Source: Planctomycetota bacterium
Lineage (GTDB): Bacteria > Planctomycetota > Planctomycetia > Pirellulales > UBA1268
NCBI GenBank assembly: GCA_014238855.1
Contig: JABAAH010000003.1
Span: 1 to 64,000 of the forward strand
Length of the DNA stretch: 64,000 nucleotides
Direction of reading: 5' to 3'
Shown here in pieces: positions 35,401 to 42,724 of this stretch. How positions within the stretch are numbered: the stretch's first letter is position 1; each line of letters opens with the position of its first letter. A model generated the notes under the pieces. The model saw only the letters and a program-made list of their open reading frames with translations. It was not told where the DNA came from and did no database searches. The position numbers were made by a program, and so were the translations under genes.

Positions 35401-36023
35401 TACGGCCAGCAGATGTCGTGTCACGACTTCAGGAATTCCGTCTGAGCCGACAGAAGCAGGTTGGTGTCGCCCCTCTTGAGGCGTGGGTGGGTAGAGTGCC
35501 AGAAATGTCAAGAGGCAGTTCAATTGGACAACATTTCACTTCGGCTTTTCTTCCGAATAATCGGTGGCGAAAATTGATTGTTAAGCCTCAGTTAAATCAG
35601 GGAGCTGTAACGATACGGTTTGCAGACCCACGTCTTACGACAGTTGGACGCAGTGTTGCTACGCTGATCATTTTGATAGCCGGTGCCTTGTCTTTTTGGG
35701 TAATCACGAATTTCGCCGGCCTAATACTTGAAATTTCCGACCGGTGGTGGCCAGCCGTCGCTGGCGTTGCCGCTATCGGGTGGATTGTATACCGAGAACC
35801 GATATGGCCAGGCTTTATGCTTCTGGTTATCGCTTTAGGAGCAGGATTTGGCCGTCTGCTACGTATATATTTTCACCTTGAGCGGCACTCTCTAGCTGCC
35901 GATCAGCCCACTGTGACGTACGGTGAAAGTCACCGTGTTGCCGCAACTTCAATAACGCGAGTTGTTAGCAACGTGCATGAATCATCGACGATAACCCATC
36001 ACATACCACGCCGTGATACTTAA
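29499..36023 (+). CDS. Giant two-module secreted/membrane protein B of unknown function
   Basis: 2,174 residues in one unbroken frame. Signal helix near 10-28 (IFFVAVAFIFCLPSTRN), a long beta-rich region, then three helices at about 1,080-1,145 (LTSIGFAALTAAFSLFIFW; LLVAAIVVASVAALWVP; SLWGILTAAGFRIWLYG). Directly after comes a second signal-like segment, KKTSFAVLLVTAFSAC at about 1,150-1,166, another beta-rich region, and a final three-helix end (SVATLIILIAGALSFWVI; WWPAVAGVAAIGWIV; FMLLVIALGAGFG). The layout reads as two copies of protein A fused. The ATG follows gene A's stop by nine bases. No catalytic motif recognised. Confidence 0.75.
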   Translation: MWRRYHFYNLLRRIFFVAVAFIFCLPSTRNHSILLGADSDESVEIIDKESDFVSKSGELLFSRVYVPSGRLSDIVRDENRYIPMAVGEFENAIQQIAPLGSSRTTDAPQPVVEHVLYELSLDKSGALIGNVSIWFQDRREGVEVSPGTASFQDIFWRNETSEVGSRVDWSQKKVEPERKSDLSEEGDVAVDFIGKPNGTIELWVPDAGRLFAKLRVTPTRSDRPPMQGASDSNGQSSFLFPRIPAMATTLVLDLPENVVPLIVGNEATTRQDPLHDVGSGELARWKYLIGPRQLLNVALSNHTNSRCSCWSTIFIGERNAEIETVVVPETVWFQRSTRLNVGKQATIISAQAWMLNASQISTRHVDVERNSDSTVNVILPVDLIGTSAKILVSGIITGVHQNDERLWLPGLAINQEQWVSGGFVIGVENNLQVSDVIIEDCIAIAPEESGGWPKAMDSKLQAAYREGSNQGDVGFVFEQQESNGSCMVSVTKRRPEFDVARVTTIDVSSASLIGRAACDIRVRRGNLHKITGRIGKQWFIDSVEPLVSTNTSVQPDGGAGNFVSGNLQSDVSKALGETYDWKVFRSKESDQFVLELPRAVQDGENLRLRITGHRRGVVAGGRIRSIDDDMIQLSGEASEQVWMDLRTSPETTLVEIGDAKDEPLFDPRLMLLVEGGVWRKRVAVGRLAAPREFRFLRRRPPLEVIAQSQLTVRGDQVGETYSFLCQAFQGELDAVTVHFSEPVGDLDWSILTDSQTTAIARRLNSYESPRIGETGSLQRSAKESWLVELNPPVTGSTTLRATGERDFTERTAIPLAWVESAVSPQGRISILSAHENRPSVLNHGLVQMPPLPGQLDLPIQTVMELRYDDTALAATGPAVEILPSLNSLQSVPRAWVWKESASVRCYTSGNAEYETVFIIENDGRQSVTVSLPEGHQLIGLDVQGESIPLQSSDVRECPVYLPSGRQKVSVAVQTTVAAKYSQGLWELSSAVPAVDAPTLTRELQVTLPKNVRLVGVPSGYKEVYQQKEDWIEKLFGISLRGSSFAIAGSKALRSGFDSRRFVPTSGRYESKPFLFIDRRLLALTSIGFAALTAAFSLFIFWRCAWLLVAAIVVASVAALWVPQPFDLIARASLWGILTAAGFRIWLYGYATKKTSFAVLLVTAFSACSYGDEIPMQVFFTPIEGETTALVPEPLYKVLAGAAGEVQQSRTRILNSRIEVPTATEVATQGDREVWYLNILVETDTAESLLLDQSLINGRFANEGFLLDGGTLSVSMPPDRSRAVISLPAGGRHSLVVPLEPVVTSRGDVSFCEVCLPNAPQTIVTVSPSKVMSSSRNESGGMQCEWATEGGVFQPAQNIASLDTSLQMFRVPAANRLRVIRSLDTKVTLAARIRQSESRNRISWTPTDIFLMSEFTIDSGDSILPSFWIQADPRLSLEIGDGDDSVSRTISDFQVHSLGSGVYRVDQRLPVAGKTTCKLMFRLPSINLAGKFELPYAWILGIQQDARESMVVPPEGTSVDIQFPGAVAPPQISEIQDGSLQWFSERVGSAGRFSSSSQAKDVLSDTLVSMGPPFGLQRQATFVKVTRKLFSLRGTQQIEILENGEKNHVVFEATIDANGTAWVKDSVSIPEGYQLESCKVFEKKNGSFITENEVPFDISIEEGEQNVFTLILQQPRTGTFLLRVQAGSDSRLPRKGVLPLIRSSSASGFPYAVIWRGAVQRNGIQVFTDGENPRIDMVQESVAQDSSGSSLGLRVLEKSGSNVWRVELPSNSIQWSYQSEGYTRPSIVSSPQPSFANDTLDPIDAVDSSIKSQLVDVEVLVDERGRIAGVCCIELPMATLEARVRIPSGFRVFEMLLDGRQVQPKAPSHDSALQIWTVPIGNSSWSHELVIVFVAEFDAATMQGEPVSLALPNVAGMSAEHVLWTINYPVGRSVIFAGPGKELSDDMARDIRLKVESKRDDVVDKVTSLRPADVVSRLQEFRLSRQKQVGVAPLEAWVGRVPEMSRGSSIGQHFTSAFLPNNRWRKLIVKPQLNQGAVTIRFADPRLTTVGRSVATLIILIAGALSFWVITNFAGLILEISDRWWPAVAGVAAIGWIVYREPIWPGFMLLVIALGAGFGRLLRIYFHLERHSLAADQPTVTYGESHRVAATSITRVVSNVHESSTITHHIPRRDT

Positions 36024-36955
36024 CCTCCGGAGTTAAATTTATAGGCCGAGTTGGTGGGGTCAAAGTCAGCGTCTGTGAAACCATTATTCACTTTGACATT
36101 CATGTAGGTGTATTCTTCCATGAGGATTGGTTGGCCGCCTTGTTCTTTCGGCCAGTCATAAGCTTCGTAGCGGATGGGGATGAGGTGTTCATCGTCTATG
36201 TAGACTCGGGCAAGGTGAAAACGAAAGTTACGACGAGGTACCGGATGAACAACCTGAACACAGGTGCAAATTCTTCCATTCACTTTGGCTTTCGGGAAGA
36301 AGTTGACCTCACACTCACCAAATTGCTTGTCATGCTCGGCGACTTCAACAAGTCGCTTTGCTAGGTTCTCAACACCAAGCTCAGTAATGGGGTAACGATT
36401 ACCTTGCATCGCAAGCATGCTTTGAGGTTTCAGGGAAACTGTTCCAACCATGGCACGAACACCACTCCCGGCATGCGCCAGCATGTTTCCATCATTTTTG
36501 CCATCACAATAGATAACTTCCTGGGCCTTCACGGCCTCAGGAGCAAGGAAGTAAAGGTACACACTAAACGGCTTGTGACGAATTTTTGCGAACATGTATT
36601 CGTGTGGTTGAAGCTCGCCATTGATGCGTTCTCTTTTCACAACCGTACAGGAGTAGTCTTGGATGTTGGCACGAAGACTCTCAAGGCCTCTACTGGCAAG
36701 AGCGAGGGCAGGCTCTAAAGGATGCTCTCCTTGTGCGGTGTTGGCTTCTGCATCATCAGCTCCAACATTACCTTGAGCGGTGTCACCATTAGGCACCATG
36801 CCGGGCTGATTCGTTTGGGTCTCTTGCGCGTTCACGGTGCCCATAAGAACACTGCAAAGAAACGCCAATGCGGATGCCCTGCAAAAAAAGTTGCGGCCGA
36901 AAATGATTTGCTCATTGAAGATTTTTTCGATCGCAGTCATCCATAATCTGCTCAT
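36020..36955 (-). CDS. Exported DUF1571-domain protein
   Basis: 311 residues with a signal peptide (ASALAFLCSVLMGTVNAQ, cut near residue 42), a Gln/Asn/Ala-rich linker to about residue 78, then a DUF1571 domain: LESLRANIQDYSCTVVKRERING, FSVYLYFLAPEAVKAQEVIYCDGKNDG, and IPIRYEAYDWPKEQGGQP. The family is frequent in planctomycetes and its function is unknown; the fold looks like the LolA/LppX lipid-carrier type, which is an inference. The gene converges on giant gene B with overlapping stops, so the two are on different transcripts. Confidence 0.85.
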   Translation of the reverse strand: MSRLWMTAIEKIFNEQIIFGRNFFCRASALAFLCSVLMGTVNAQETQTNQPGMVPNGDTAQGNVGADDAEANTAQGEHPLEPALALASRGLESLRANIQDYSCTVVKRERINGELQPHEYMFAKIRHKPFSVYLYFLAPEAVKAQEVIYCDGKNDGNMLAHAGSGVRAMVGTVSLKPQSMLAMQGNRYPITELGVENLAKRLVEVAEHDKQFGECEVNFFPKAKVNGRICTCVQVVHPVPRRNFRFHLARVYIDDEHLIPIRYEAYDWPKEQGGQPILMEEYTYMNVKVNNGFTDADFDPTNSAYKFNSGG

Positions 36956-37300
36956 GCCTAGCTCCTCTTATCTGGGGTGGTCAGTAAGTTTTTCGTACCG
37001 ACCCGCCGCTGGAGAGCGGCAATAATTCTGAAACCTTTTAGTAATATCGCTGTGTGGGGGAGCATTACATTCAGCAGATTGCAGTAGTGTGGCCAACCGA
37101 TACAAGTGAAACGATCAAACGAACTCATGCGATCCATATAAATACAATTCATGCCCTACATCAGGAAGTTAGCGATCCTTCGGGGTGTAGGGAATGGCAA
37201 AAAACACCTATTTCGGCGTGTTTTTACCGGACGTACGAAATTTCGCGTATCATTGGGTTTCTGATGACCTTCGTACATTCTCCCTGCTCTCTACTTTCAC
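36956..37300. other. 345-bp intergenic region with three hairpins
   Basis: No gene seen. From left: a perfect hairpin GCCGCT-GGAG-AGCGGC at 37005-37020, in the expected leader of the minus-strand DUF1571 gene; a larger stem at 37154-37192; and an A/T-flanked hairpin at 37199-37225 that has T-runs on both strands. The last two precede the MBL hydrolase gene and are listed separately. The upstream promoters of both flanking genes must lie here. Confidence 0.6.
37154..37225 (+). promoter_or_regulatory. Structured leader: stem plus terminator-like hairpin before the MBL hydrolase gene
   Basis: CCCTACATC at 37154-37162 pairs with GGTGTAGGG at 37184-37192 (one T-G pair), with inner arms AGGA/TCCT. 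Six bases later AAAAACAC (37200-37207) pairs with GTGTTTTT (37218-37225), giving a hairpin followed by T residues. An aptamer-like stem followed by an intrinsic-terminator shape, 76 bases before a start codon, resembles an attenuator or the 3' end of a small RNA. It matches no riboswitch class I know. Confidence 0.4.
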
Positions 37301-37975
37301 ATGCAATCCTGTCAACCCTTGGTCACTGCATCACCGTTCGAAGTGTACCGGATTATTTCTCGTCCGTTCTTTGAGAATACGTACGTTTTAAGACAATCGA
37401 AATCAAAAGATTGTCTGATTGTTGATCCCGGTTTTGACCCTGACGCTATCATTCAACTTGTTGATGAACATCAACTTGTCCCCATAGCTATTGTGCTTAC
37501 GCACGGACATTCAGATCACATTGCTGGCGTTGCCACAATGAAACAGCGATGGCCTTTAGCTCCCATTCTCATAGGTCACGGTGACGCAGGAAAGCTCTCT
37601 GATCCAGTTGCGAATCTTTCAGCTGGATATGGTATTGATGTCATCAGCCCACCAGCAGATACGGTTTTGCGTGAGGGAGAGGATTTGCAGGTGGGAAATT
37701 TTTGTGCCACTGTAGTAGAAATCCCCGGCCATTCTCTAGGCCATGTCGTTTTCTGGTTTGCGAGTGATCCGATTCTTGTATTAGCTGGAGATGTGTTGTT
37801 TCATGAGGGGATTGGTCGCACAGATTTCCCTGATGGTGATTTTTCATCACTCGAATCGGGGATTGTGAACAAACTTTATAAACTTCCTGACTCTGCAATA
37901 GTCTTGCCCGGCCATGGTGAGCCAACAACTATTGGGCATGAGAAAAAACATAATCCTTTCGTTTCGCTTTCGTAA
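37301..37975 (+). CDS. MBL-fold metallo-hydrolase (glyoxalase II-like)
   Basis: 224 residues, a zinc hydrolase with the metallo-beta-lactamase fold. The metal motif HGHSDH lies at about residue 67, a further His in EIPGHSLGHVVF near 143, the bridging Asp in VLAGDVLFHEGIGRTDF near 165, and the last His in LPGHGEPT near 205. The short length and IGRTDFPDGD block match the YcbL/glyoxalase-II-like group, which cleaves thioesters such as S-lactoylglutathione. No strong ribosome site precedes the ATG. A structured leader lies upstream and an acyltransferase follows by 28 bases. Confidence 0.9.
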   Translation: MQSCQPLVTASPFEVYRIISRPFFENTYVLRQSKSKDCLIVDPGFDPDAIIQLVDEHQLVPIAIVLTHGHSDHIAGVATMKQRWPLAPILIGHGDAGKLSDPVANLSAGYGIDVISPPADTVLREGEDLQVGNFCATVVEIPGHSLGHVVFWFASDPILVLAGDVLFHEGIGRTDFPDGDFSSLESGIVNKLYKLPDSAIVLPGHGEPTTIGHEKKHNPFVSLS

Positions 37976-38003
37976 TTCATTCCCTGACGTCAACGACACT
38001 CTT

Positions 38004-38672
38004 ATGCTTGCACCAGCTGACATGCCAACACAACCGCTCGACAAATCAGTCAGTCGGTCGACGCTGTGCAAAATCACTGGACTTGGGTTGGCTGGCGTGG
38101 CGAGGCTCCTAGCAGGAGCCAGTATTCGTTGGATTGCTAGTCAGCCCGATACGTGCCAACGGGTTTATTTTGCAAATCATACGAGCCACCTTGACGCATT
38201 GTTGATATGGGCATCGCTCCCACGACAGGTTCGGGAAATTACACGTCCTGTGGCAGCCAAGGATTATTGGTCTCGTGGTGCTTTAAGGAGATGGTTGGCA
38301 GAAGAGGTGTTCAATGCAATTCTTATTGATCGAACAGATATAAAAGTTCATCAGAGTCCTGTTGATCTTATGTTGCGTCAGGCCGGGGAGACACGATCAC
38401 TTATAGTTTTTCCCGAAGGGAGCCGTAGTACCAGCGGAGAAGTTGGTGAATTTAAAAGTGGGCTCTATTATCTTTCAAAAAAGCGTCCTGAAATCGAACT
38501 CATACCGGTTCACATAGACAATTTAAATAGGGTGCTACCGCGAGGAGAATTCTTACCCGTTCCGTTGCTCTCTTGTATCAGTTTCGGACCTCCACTCTGG
38601 CTGGAGCGAGATGAATCCAAGCTAGACTTTTTGGCAAGAGCACGCAGGGCAGTTTTATCTCTGAAGGAATAG
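38004..38672 (+). CDS. 1-acylglycerol-3-phosphate acyltransferase-like protein (PlsC family)
   Basis: Predicted to acylate lysophosphatidate, 222 residues. The HX4D catalytic motif is NHTSHLD at about residue 60; the second motif is VFPEGSRS near 140, with ELIPVHIDNLNRVLPRG after it. One weak N-terminal hydrophobic helix (LGLAGVARLLAGASIRW). The reading frame opens at 37914 inside the upstream gene; the ATG at 38004, just past that stop, is preferred and an ATG at 38022 is possible. It is followed by a cdsA-like gene, making a phosphatidate-to-CDP-diacylglycerol pair. Confidence 0.88.
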   Translation: MLAPADMPTQPLDKSVSRSTLCKITGLGLAGVARLLAGASIRWIASQPDTCQRVYFANHTSHLDALLIWASLPRQVREITRPVAAKDYWSRGALRRWLAEEVFNAILIDRTDIKVHQSPVDLMLRQAGETRSLIVFPEGSRSTSGEVGEFKSGLYYLSKKRPEIELIPVHIDNLNRVLPRGEFLPVPLLSCISFGPPLWLERDESKLDFLARARRAVLSLKE

Positions 38673-38718
38673 ATTCAGTGTTCATGGTGATCTAAAGTCT
38701 CAAAAAGGTGTGTTCTAA

Positions 38719-39690
38719 GTGAATGATATTCGTACCATTGCTTTAGTTGCAGGTGTTCTGCTCTTGCTTTCAATAGTCACGGGAGTAGGCCAGTTTTTAA
38801 AGCGGCATCCCGATCGGGGTATTGATGCGGCTGCAGTCCGAACATTTAATATGAGAATTCGCGGTTGGTGGGTGCTGTGTACAGTCTTGGCGGCTGCTTT
38901 TTGGCTCGGGTCCACTGCGACAGTCACGCTATTCGGATTTGTTTCTTTTTGGGCGTTGCGAGAATTCATTACGCTGACACCAACTCGTAAGGGTGATCAC
39001 CGTGCACTGTTCTGGGTGTTCTTTCTTTTCACTCCACTGCATTATGTGCTTGTTGGGCTGAATCGATATGATATTTATAGTGTGTTTCTGCCTGTTTACG
39101 CGACACTTTTTGTTCTAGCGAGGGCAGCGGTGGCTGGCGACTATAAACGGTTCTTGGAACGAACGGCAAAGATTCAGACAGGACTTGTTGTATGTGTTTA
39201 CTGCCTGTCTTTTGCGCCAGCATTGCTCGAACTCCGTGTCGATAGAGGGCCGGATGGTATAAGCCAACTGAGTAGCCGTGATGCAAATTTCCGATTACTT
39301 TTCTTTTTAATTCTGCTCGTTCAGTTTGCAGATTGTATGCAGTACGTGTGGAGCAGAATGTTAGGGCAACGATTAGTCGCTGCTGCAGTGAGTTCCAATC
39401 GGACGTGGGAAGGGTTGTTAGGTAGTGCGACAAGCACAGCGCTTCTTGCAGCGGTGCTATGGTGGGCTGCGCCACCATTTCAGCCTTGGCAAGCGGCAAT
39501 CGTTGGCCTGGTTGTCGCTGTTATGGGATTCGCTGGAGGCATGACAATGTCAGCTATCAAGAGAGACCGCGGTGTTAAAGATTACGGAACGCTTGTTGTT
39601 GGCCATGGTGGTGTGCTTGATCGAATCGATTCGATCTGTTTCGCGGCACCGGTTTTCTACCATATGACAGTTCTGGTAATTGGCGGCTAG
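38719..39690 (+). CDS. cdsA: Phosphatidate cytidylyltransferase
   Basis: Makes CDP-diacylglycerol from phosphatidate and CTP, the branch point of phospholipid synthesis. 323 residues with about eight hydrophobic helices. The C-terminal signature is present: NRTWEGLLGS, KRDRGVKD, then GHGGVLDRIDS, with Val where many members have Pro before GHGG. The N-terminal helices are preceded by a GTG start; no clear Shine-Dalgarno. It lies downstream of the acyltransferase, which supplies its substrate. Two bases separate its stop from that of the convergent protease gene. Confidence 0.9.
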   Translation: MNDIRTIALVAGVLLLLSIVTGVGQFLKRHPDRGIDAAAVRTFNMRIRGWWVLCTVLAAAFWLGSTATVTLFGFVSFWALREFITLTPTRKGDHRALFWVFFLFTPLHYVLVGLNRYDIYSVFLPVYATLFVLARAAVAGDYKRFLERTAKIQTGLVVCVYCLSFAPALLELRVDRGPDGISQLSSRDANFRLLFFLILLVQFADCMQYVWSRMLGQRLVAAAVSSNRTWEGLLGSATSTALLAAVLWWAAPPFQPWQAAIVGLVVAVMGFAGGMTMSAIKRDRGVKDYGTLVVGHGGVLDRIDSICFAAPVFYHMTVLVIGG

Positions 39691-39692
39691 TT

Positions 39693-40631
39693 TTACTCTG
39701 CCTTACGCTGAGTGCGTTTTGCACGCTGGACGTAAATTGACTGGCGAGCGGCGGTTGCAGAGATTCTGTTTCGTGTTGGTCCGTTTATGTTTGTCACGTC
39801 TGGGCTTTGACCACGGGTAGTTTGTGCGATGTTTTGAATCTGTGGGATTGCGGCGGCGACAGATGCAGGTGGAGCAGGGCAACCACGCTTCACCCATTCC
39901 AACCAGATGTTTTGAAGCTTGCTAATATCGTGGATTCCATAGTGCTGACTCAATGATCGCGGCCAATTACTACTTGCCAAGCCATTGCCAACGAAATCAA
40001 TGTAGCGCTGTCTACCTCCCCGTTCGATGAGGTAACGAGCTAGCGAATAGCCCTGTGAGTACAGCGGGAGTACATCTGCCGGATACTCTTTCATAGCGAA
40101 CATATCGGGAAATGAAATTCCTCGTCCAGTTCGTAGGAATTCTATGAGTAATCTGTGTTGACGTGCACGCTCCACGGGATGTTCTACTGTTGTGCAAGCT
40201 CCTTCGTCGGCCCACCGTGGAAGCGGTTGGCGAAAGTGGCTCGCAAAAATTGTATGAGTGACTTCATGTGGGAGGACGGAATCAAGTATACGCTCTTCGC
40301 TACCTTGAATAGTCATTGTCCAGTTGAATACTTCACCCCGATCGAATACGAAACTTGTTGCTCCACCGGCTCCAAGTGTTGGTGCTACTTCGGCCGTGAT
40401 CGGGCAGGGTTGGCTCCAGCGAGGAAGTGGTTCTCCGAGCCATTCGATCGCAAGGTCGTGGCGGTATTGTTCAGCAGCGTCGCCAATCTTCTGTGCTAAC
40501 TGCGGGTGAGGAGCTTCAACAATAAAATTGGCTGTTCTGTAGCCTGCTGCGAGCAAACAATTTCCCGGAAGACATAAGGCCGCAATCACACCGAGTAAAA
40601 GAATTCTTTTTTTTAACTTTCGGAACTGCAT
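39693..40631 (-). CDS. Secreted HExxH metalloprotease-like protein
   Basis: 312 residues with a basic start and signal peptide (ILLLGVIAALCLPGNCLLAAG). The zinc motif HEVTH appears at about residue 140, with a downstream Glu in ADEGACTTVEHP, the gluzincin arrangement. A region from about 225 (YIDFVGNGLASSNWPRSL) and a basic end (RNRISATAARQSIYVQ) follow. It resembles the peptidase-MA-like proteins. Substrate unknown. The gene is 112 bp upstream of nothing on its own strand but the LysM gene, which reads the same way. Confidence 0.75.
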   Translation of the reverse strand: MQFRKLKKRILLLGVIAALCLPGNCLLAAGYRTANFIVEAPHPQLAQKIGDAAEQYRHDLAIEWLGEPLPRWSQPCPITAEVAPTLGAGGATSFVFDRGEVFNWTMTIQGSEERILDSVLPHEVTHTIFASHFRQPLPRWADEGACTTVEHPVERARQHRLLIEFLRTGRGISFPDMFAMKEYPADVLPLYSQGYSLARYLIERGGRQRYIDFVGNGLASSNWPRSLSQHYGIHDISKLQNIWLEWVKRGCPAPPASVAAAIPQIQNIAQTTRGQSPDVTNINGPTRNRISATAARQSIYVQRAKRTQRKAE

Positions 40632-40743
40632 GTATTCACCACTTCGCTTCGAAGACTATGTCGCCTGATTTCATTGCGCTGACGGGACGTCGGACGGTAG
40701 CGGTGAGAAGTAAGTGGGGCCAGAGCGATTTTAGGTTTAATGT

Positions 40744-41508
40744 TTATTTGGCAGGAATCAGTTGCGGCCACGCGAGTCGTAGTTGATTTGTCTCTGGTAT
40801 TTCGAGATTTGTGCCCGGTGATAGAGAGACTCGTGGCTGAAGAGTCTTATTCCATGCGAAGAGGCTGCGGTAATAACGGCCATCTCCATATGCTTCTTCT
40901 GCAAGTTCCCACCACGAGTCACCCTTTTGAACGTCATAATGCATTCCGGGTGAAAGCCTCTGCGGTGGTTTTGTGATAGTTACTTGAGGTAGTGAATTAA
41001 CGTTGGGTGGGGACTGTGGAGGTAGCTGTGAAATGACGTCGTCTGAAGGTTTTGTTGAAGTCGATAGTGTTGTCGGTTCTTGTGACTGCCAAGGCGCAAT
41101 TGCCGGCGTGCTGTCCAAGTTTCTGAAAGCACTTGGTTCCTTAGTACCATCGTGTTGAATCTCGTTCACTGTTTCGAGTGACGGAACGTTGTCACTTTGT
41201 ATTTGCGAAAGAGGCGGTTCACGTTCCTTGAATTGATTCAACGAAGGCTCGAAACTTGCTTCAATGCTTGAAAATCGTGGCTCCGACTGTTCGGTATCAC
41301 TCGAAGGCCATGGAGTCTTTTTTTCTGGGCTTGGGGTGAGGTCAGGCGGTGGTACAGTTTCTGCAAAAGGATTAAATGTGACGGTGTGGATATCGGGGCC
41401 AGCACCTTCGGGCGGGCGTGGGATCAGCAAACGGAGAGCAAGTGCAGTAACAAAAATTCCCGCCAAAAGGCCGAGTAATGACAGAAGGAATTTCGATTCA
41501 CGTCCCAT
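40744..41508 (-). CDS. Membrane-anchored LysM protein
   Basis: 254 residues from the ATG at 41508. A single transmembrane helix near residues 6-27 (FLLSLLGLLAGIFVTALALRLL) is followed by about 150 residues rich in Pro, Ser, Thr and Glu (linker), then a C-terminal LysM domain: YDVQKGDSWWELAEEAYGDG, ending with NLEIPETN. LysM domains bind peptidoglycan or chitin glycan. Planctomycetes do make peptidoglycan, so a wall-linked role is possible. It follows rsmH on the same strand after a 252-bp gap. Confidence 0.85.
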   Translation of the reverse strand: MGRESKFLLSLLGLLAGIFVTALALRLLIPRPPEGAGPDIHTVTFNPFAETVPPPDLTPSPEKKTPWPSSDTEQSEPRFSSIEASFEPSLNQFKEREPPLSQIQSDNVPSLETVNEIQHDGTKEPSAFRNLDSTPAIAPWQSQEPTTLSTSTKPSDDVISQLPPQSPPNVNSLPQVTITKPPQRLSPGMHYDVQKGDSWWELAEEAYGDGRYYRSLFAWNKTLQPRVSLSPGTNLEIPETNQLRLAWPQLIPAK

Positions 41509-41760
41509 GCAAGATCCACACAGATAAATTACGTTCAGTGGCCACGCATTCCGCAGCTTTTGAATCACTCATTAAAGGAGTGGGATTCTGCTGAAACTAT
41601 CCTGCTGTTGCCATAGCGGCAGGAGAAGAAAAAGAATTGCACTGGAATGACGTATTTGTGTCGAGAATCGACCTTCGCCCGTGGGAAGCCGCATGTTCTC
41701 ATGCTTCGATTGGATGTCAAAATAGGAAGGTGGCGTAGTATTTTGAAATCAGTAAAGACT
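41509..41760. other. 252-bp gap between the LysM gene and rsmH
   Basis: A small frame of about 45 codons on the minus strand, rich in Phe (QFFFFS), is the only one of note and has no support. In many bacteria ftsL follows rsmH; I see no convincing FtsL-like helix plus coiled coil here. Confidence 0.3.
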
Positions 41761-42672
41761 TTAGAGTCGTTCTGCAGCCCGTAGTCGTGCTGAACGAGAG
41801 CGACGGTTTCTGGCAACCTCATCAGAAGCCGCCTCAATTGGAGAACTGGTAAGGCACTTCCAGACCTGTGGACTACGGAAAGCTGTTTTTACAAGACGAT
41901 CTTCAAGTGAGTGGAAAGAAATAACAACCAGACGTCCACCAGATTTTAAACGATGAGGGACCCGTTCAAGTGCAATTTGAAGAGACTTCAGTTCCTCATT
42001 GACTGCAATTCTGAGCGCCTGAAAAGTACGAGTCGCTGGGTGTATTCTTCTCTGTTGCGTTGTTTTACGAGGTACGGCGGATGCTACGAGTTTGGCAAAT
42101 TCTTTTGCTGATTCTATTGGATTCCGTTCACGAACCTGTGCGATTCTTCGAGCTATTCTACGACTGTGGCGTTCCTCGCCAAACTCGTAAATGAGATCCG
42201 CCAGTGTTTCTGGGCGAAGACGATTGACAAGCCTCCATGCAGGCTCCCCCTCTGTTGGGTCAAATCGAAGATCAAGTGGGCCATCAGATTCGAATGAAAA
42301 ACCTCTCTCGCGGTCTGCAAGTTGGTCACTCGAAATCCCAACATCAAGAAGCATGCCATCAATTTTATCAACTTCAACAGCGTCCAGAACTTCGGGTAAA
42401 TTGCAGAAGTTTGCTTGTGCGAAACGAATAGGAAGTTCCGCAAGTTCGTCCGCGCCTCGCTTGATTGCTTCTGGATCTCGGTCAATTGCAATCACGCGTC
42501 CTGTTGGTCCCACAATTTCTGCTAGCAGTCGTGTATGTCCTCCTCCTCCGAGTGTTCCATCAACAACGGTCATGCCTGGACTTAAGTTTAGAAACGACAA
42601 TGACTCGTGCGACAGCACACTGGTATGGAGACTGGTTGACGGTATTTGCTGGATTGGTTTTGGTTTTAGCAC
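41761..42672 (-). CDS. rsmH: 16S rRNA (cytosine1402-N4)-methyltransferase
   Basis: Methylates C1402 of 16S rRNA in the decoding site. The SAM site VVDGTLGGGGHTRLLAE lies near residue 35, with RVIAIDRDPEAI and the MLLDVGISSDQLADRERGFSF block, and late VISFHSLEDRLVK. From the GTG at 42670-42672 it is 303 residues with a natural N-terminus (KPKPIQQIPSTSLHTSVL). In-frame ATGs at 42726 and 42741 would extend it into divergent queA. Outside planctomycetes rsmH heads the dcw cluster; here it is apart from the ftsI and mur genes. Confidence 0.9.
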   Translation of the reverse strand: MLKPKPIQQIPSTSLHTSVLSHESLSFLNLSPGMTVVDGTLGGGGHTRLLAEIVGPTGRVIAIDRDPEAIKRGADELAELPIRFAQANFCNLPEVLDAVEVDKIDGMLLDVGISSDQLADRERGFSFESDGPLDLRFDPTEGEPAWRLVNRLRPETLADLIYEFGEERHSRRIARRIAQVRERNPIESAKEFAKLVASAVPRKTTQQRRIHPATRTFQALRIAVNEELKSLQIALERVPHRLKSGGRLVVISFHSLEDRLVKTAFRSPQVWKCLTSSPIEAASDEVARNRRSRSARLRAAERL

Positions 42673-42724
42673 TCCCTTAGTGTAACCGTTTCGATTGATA
42701 CGTTTATTGAGTACCTTAATAAGC

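Noticed and set aside
42191..42685. 164-codon plus frame opposite rsmH
   Set aside because: Ser-rich antisense shadow over the conserved SAM-binding region of rsmH.
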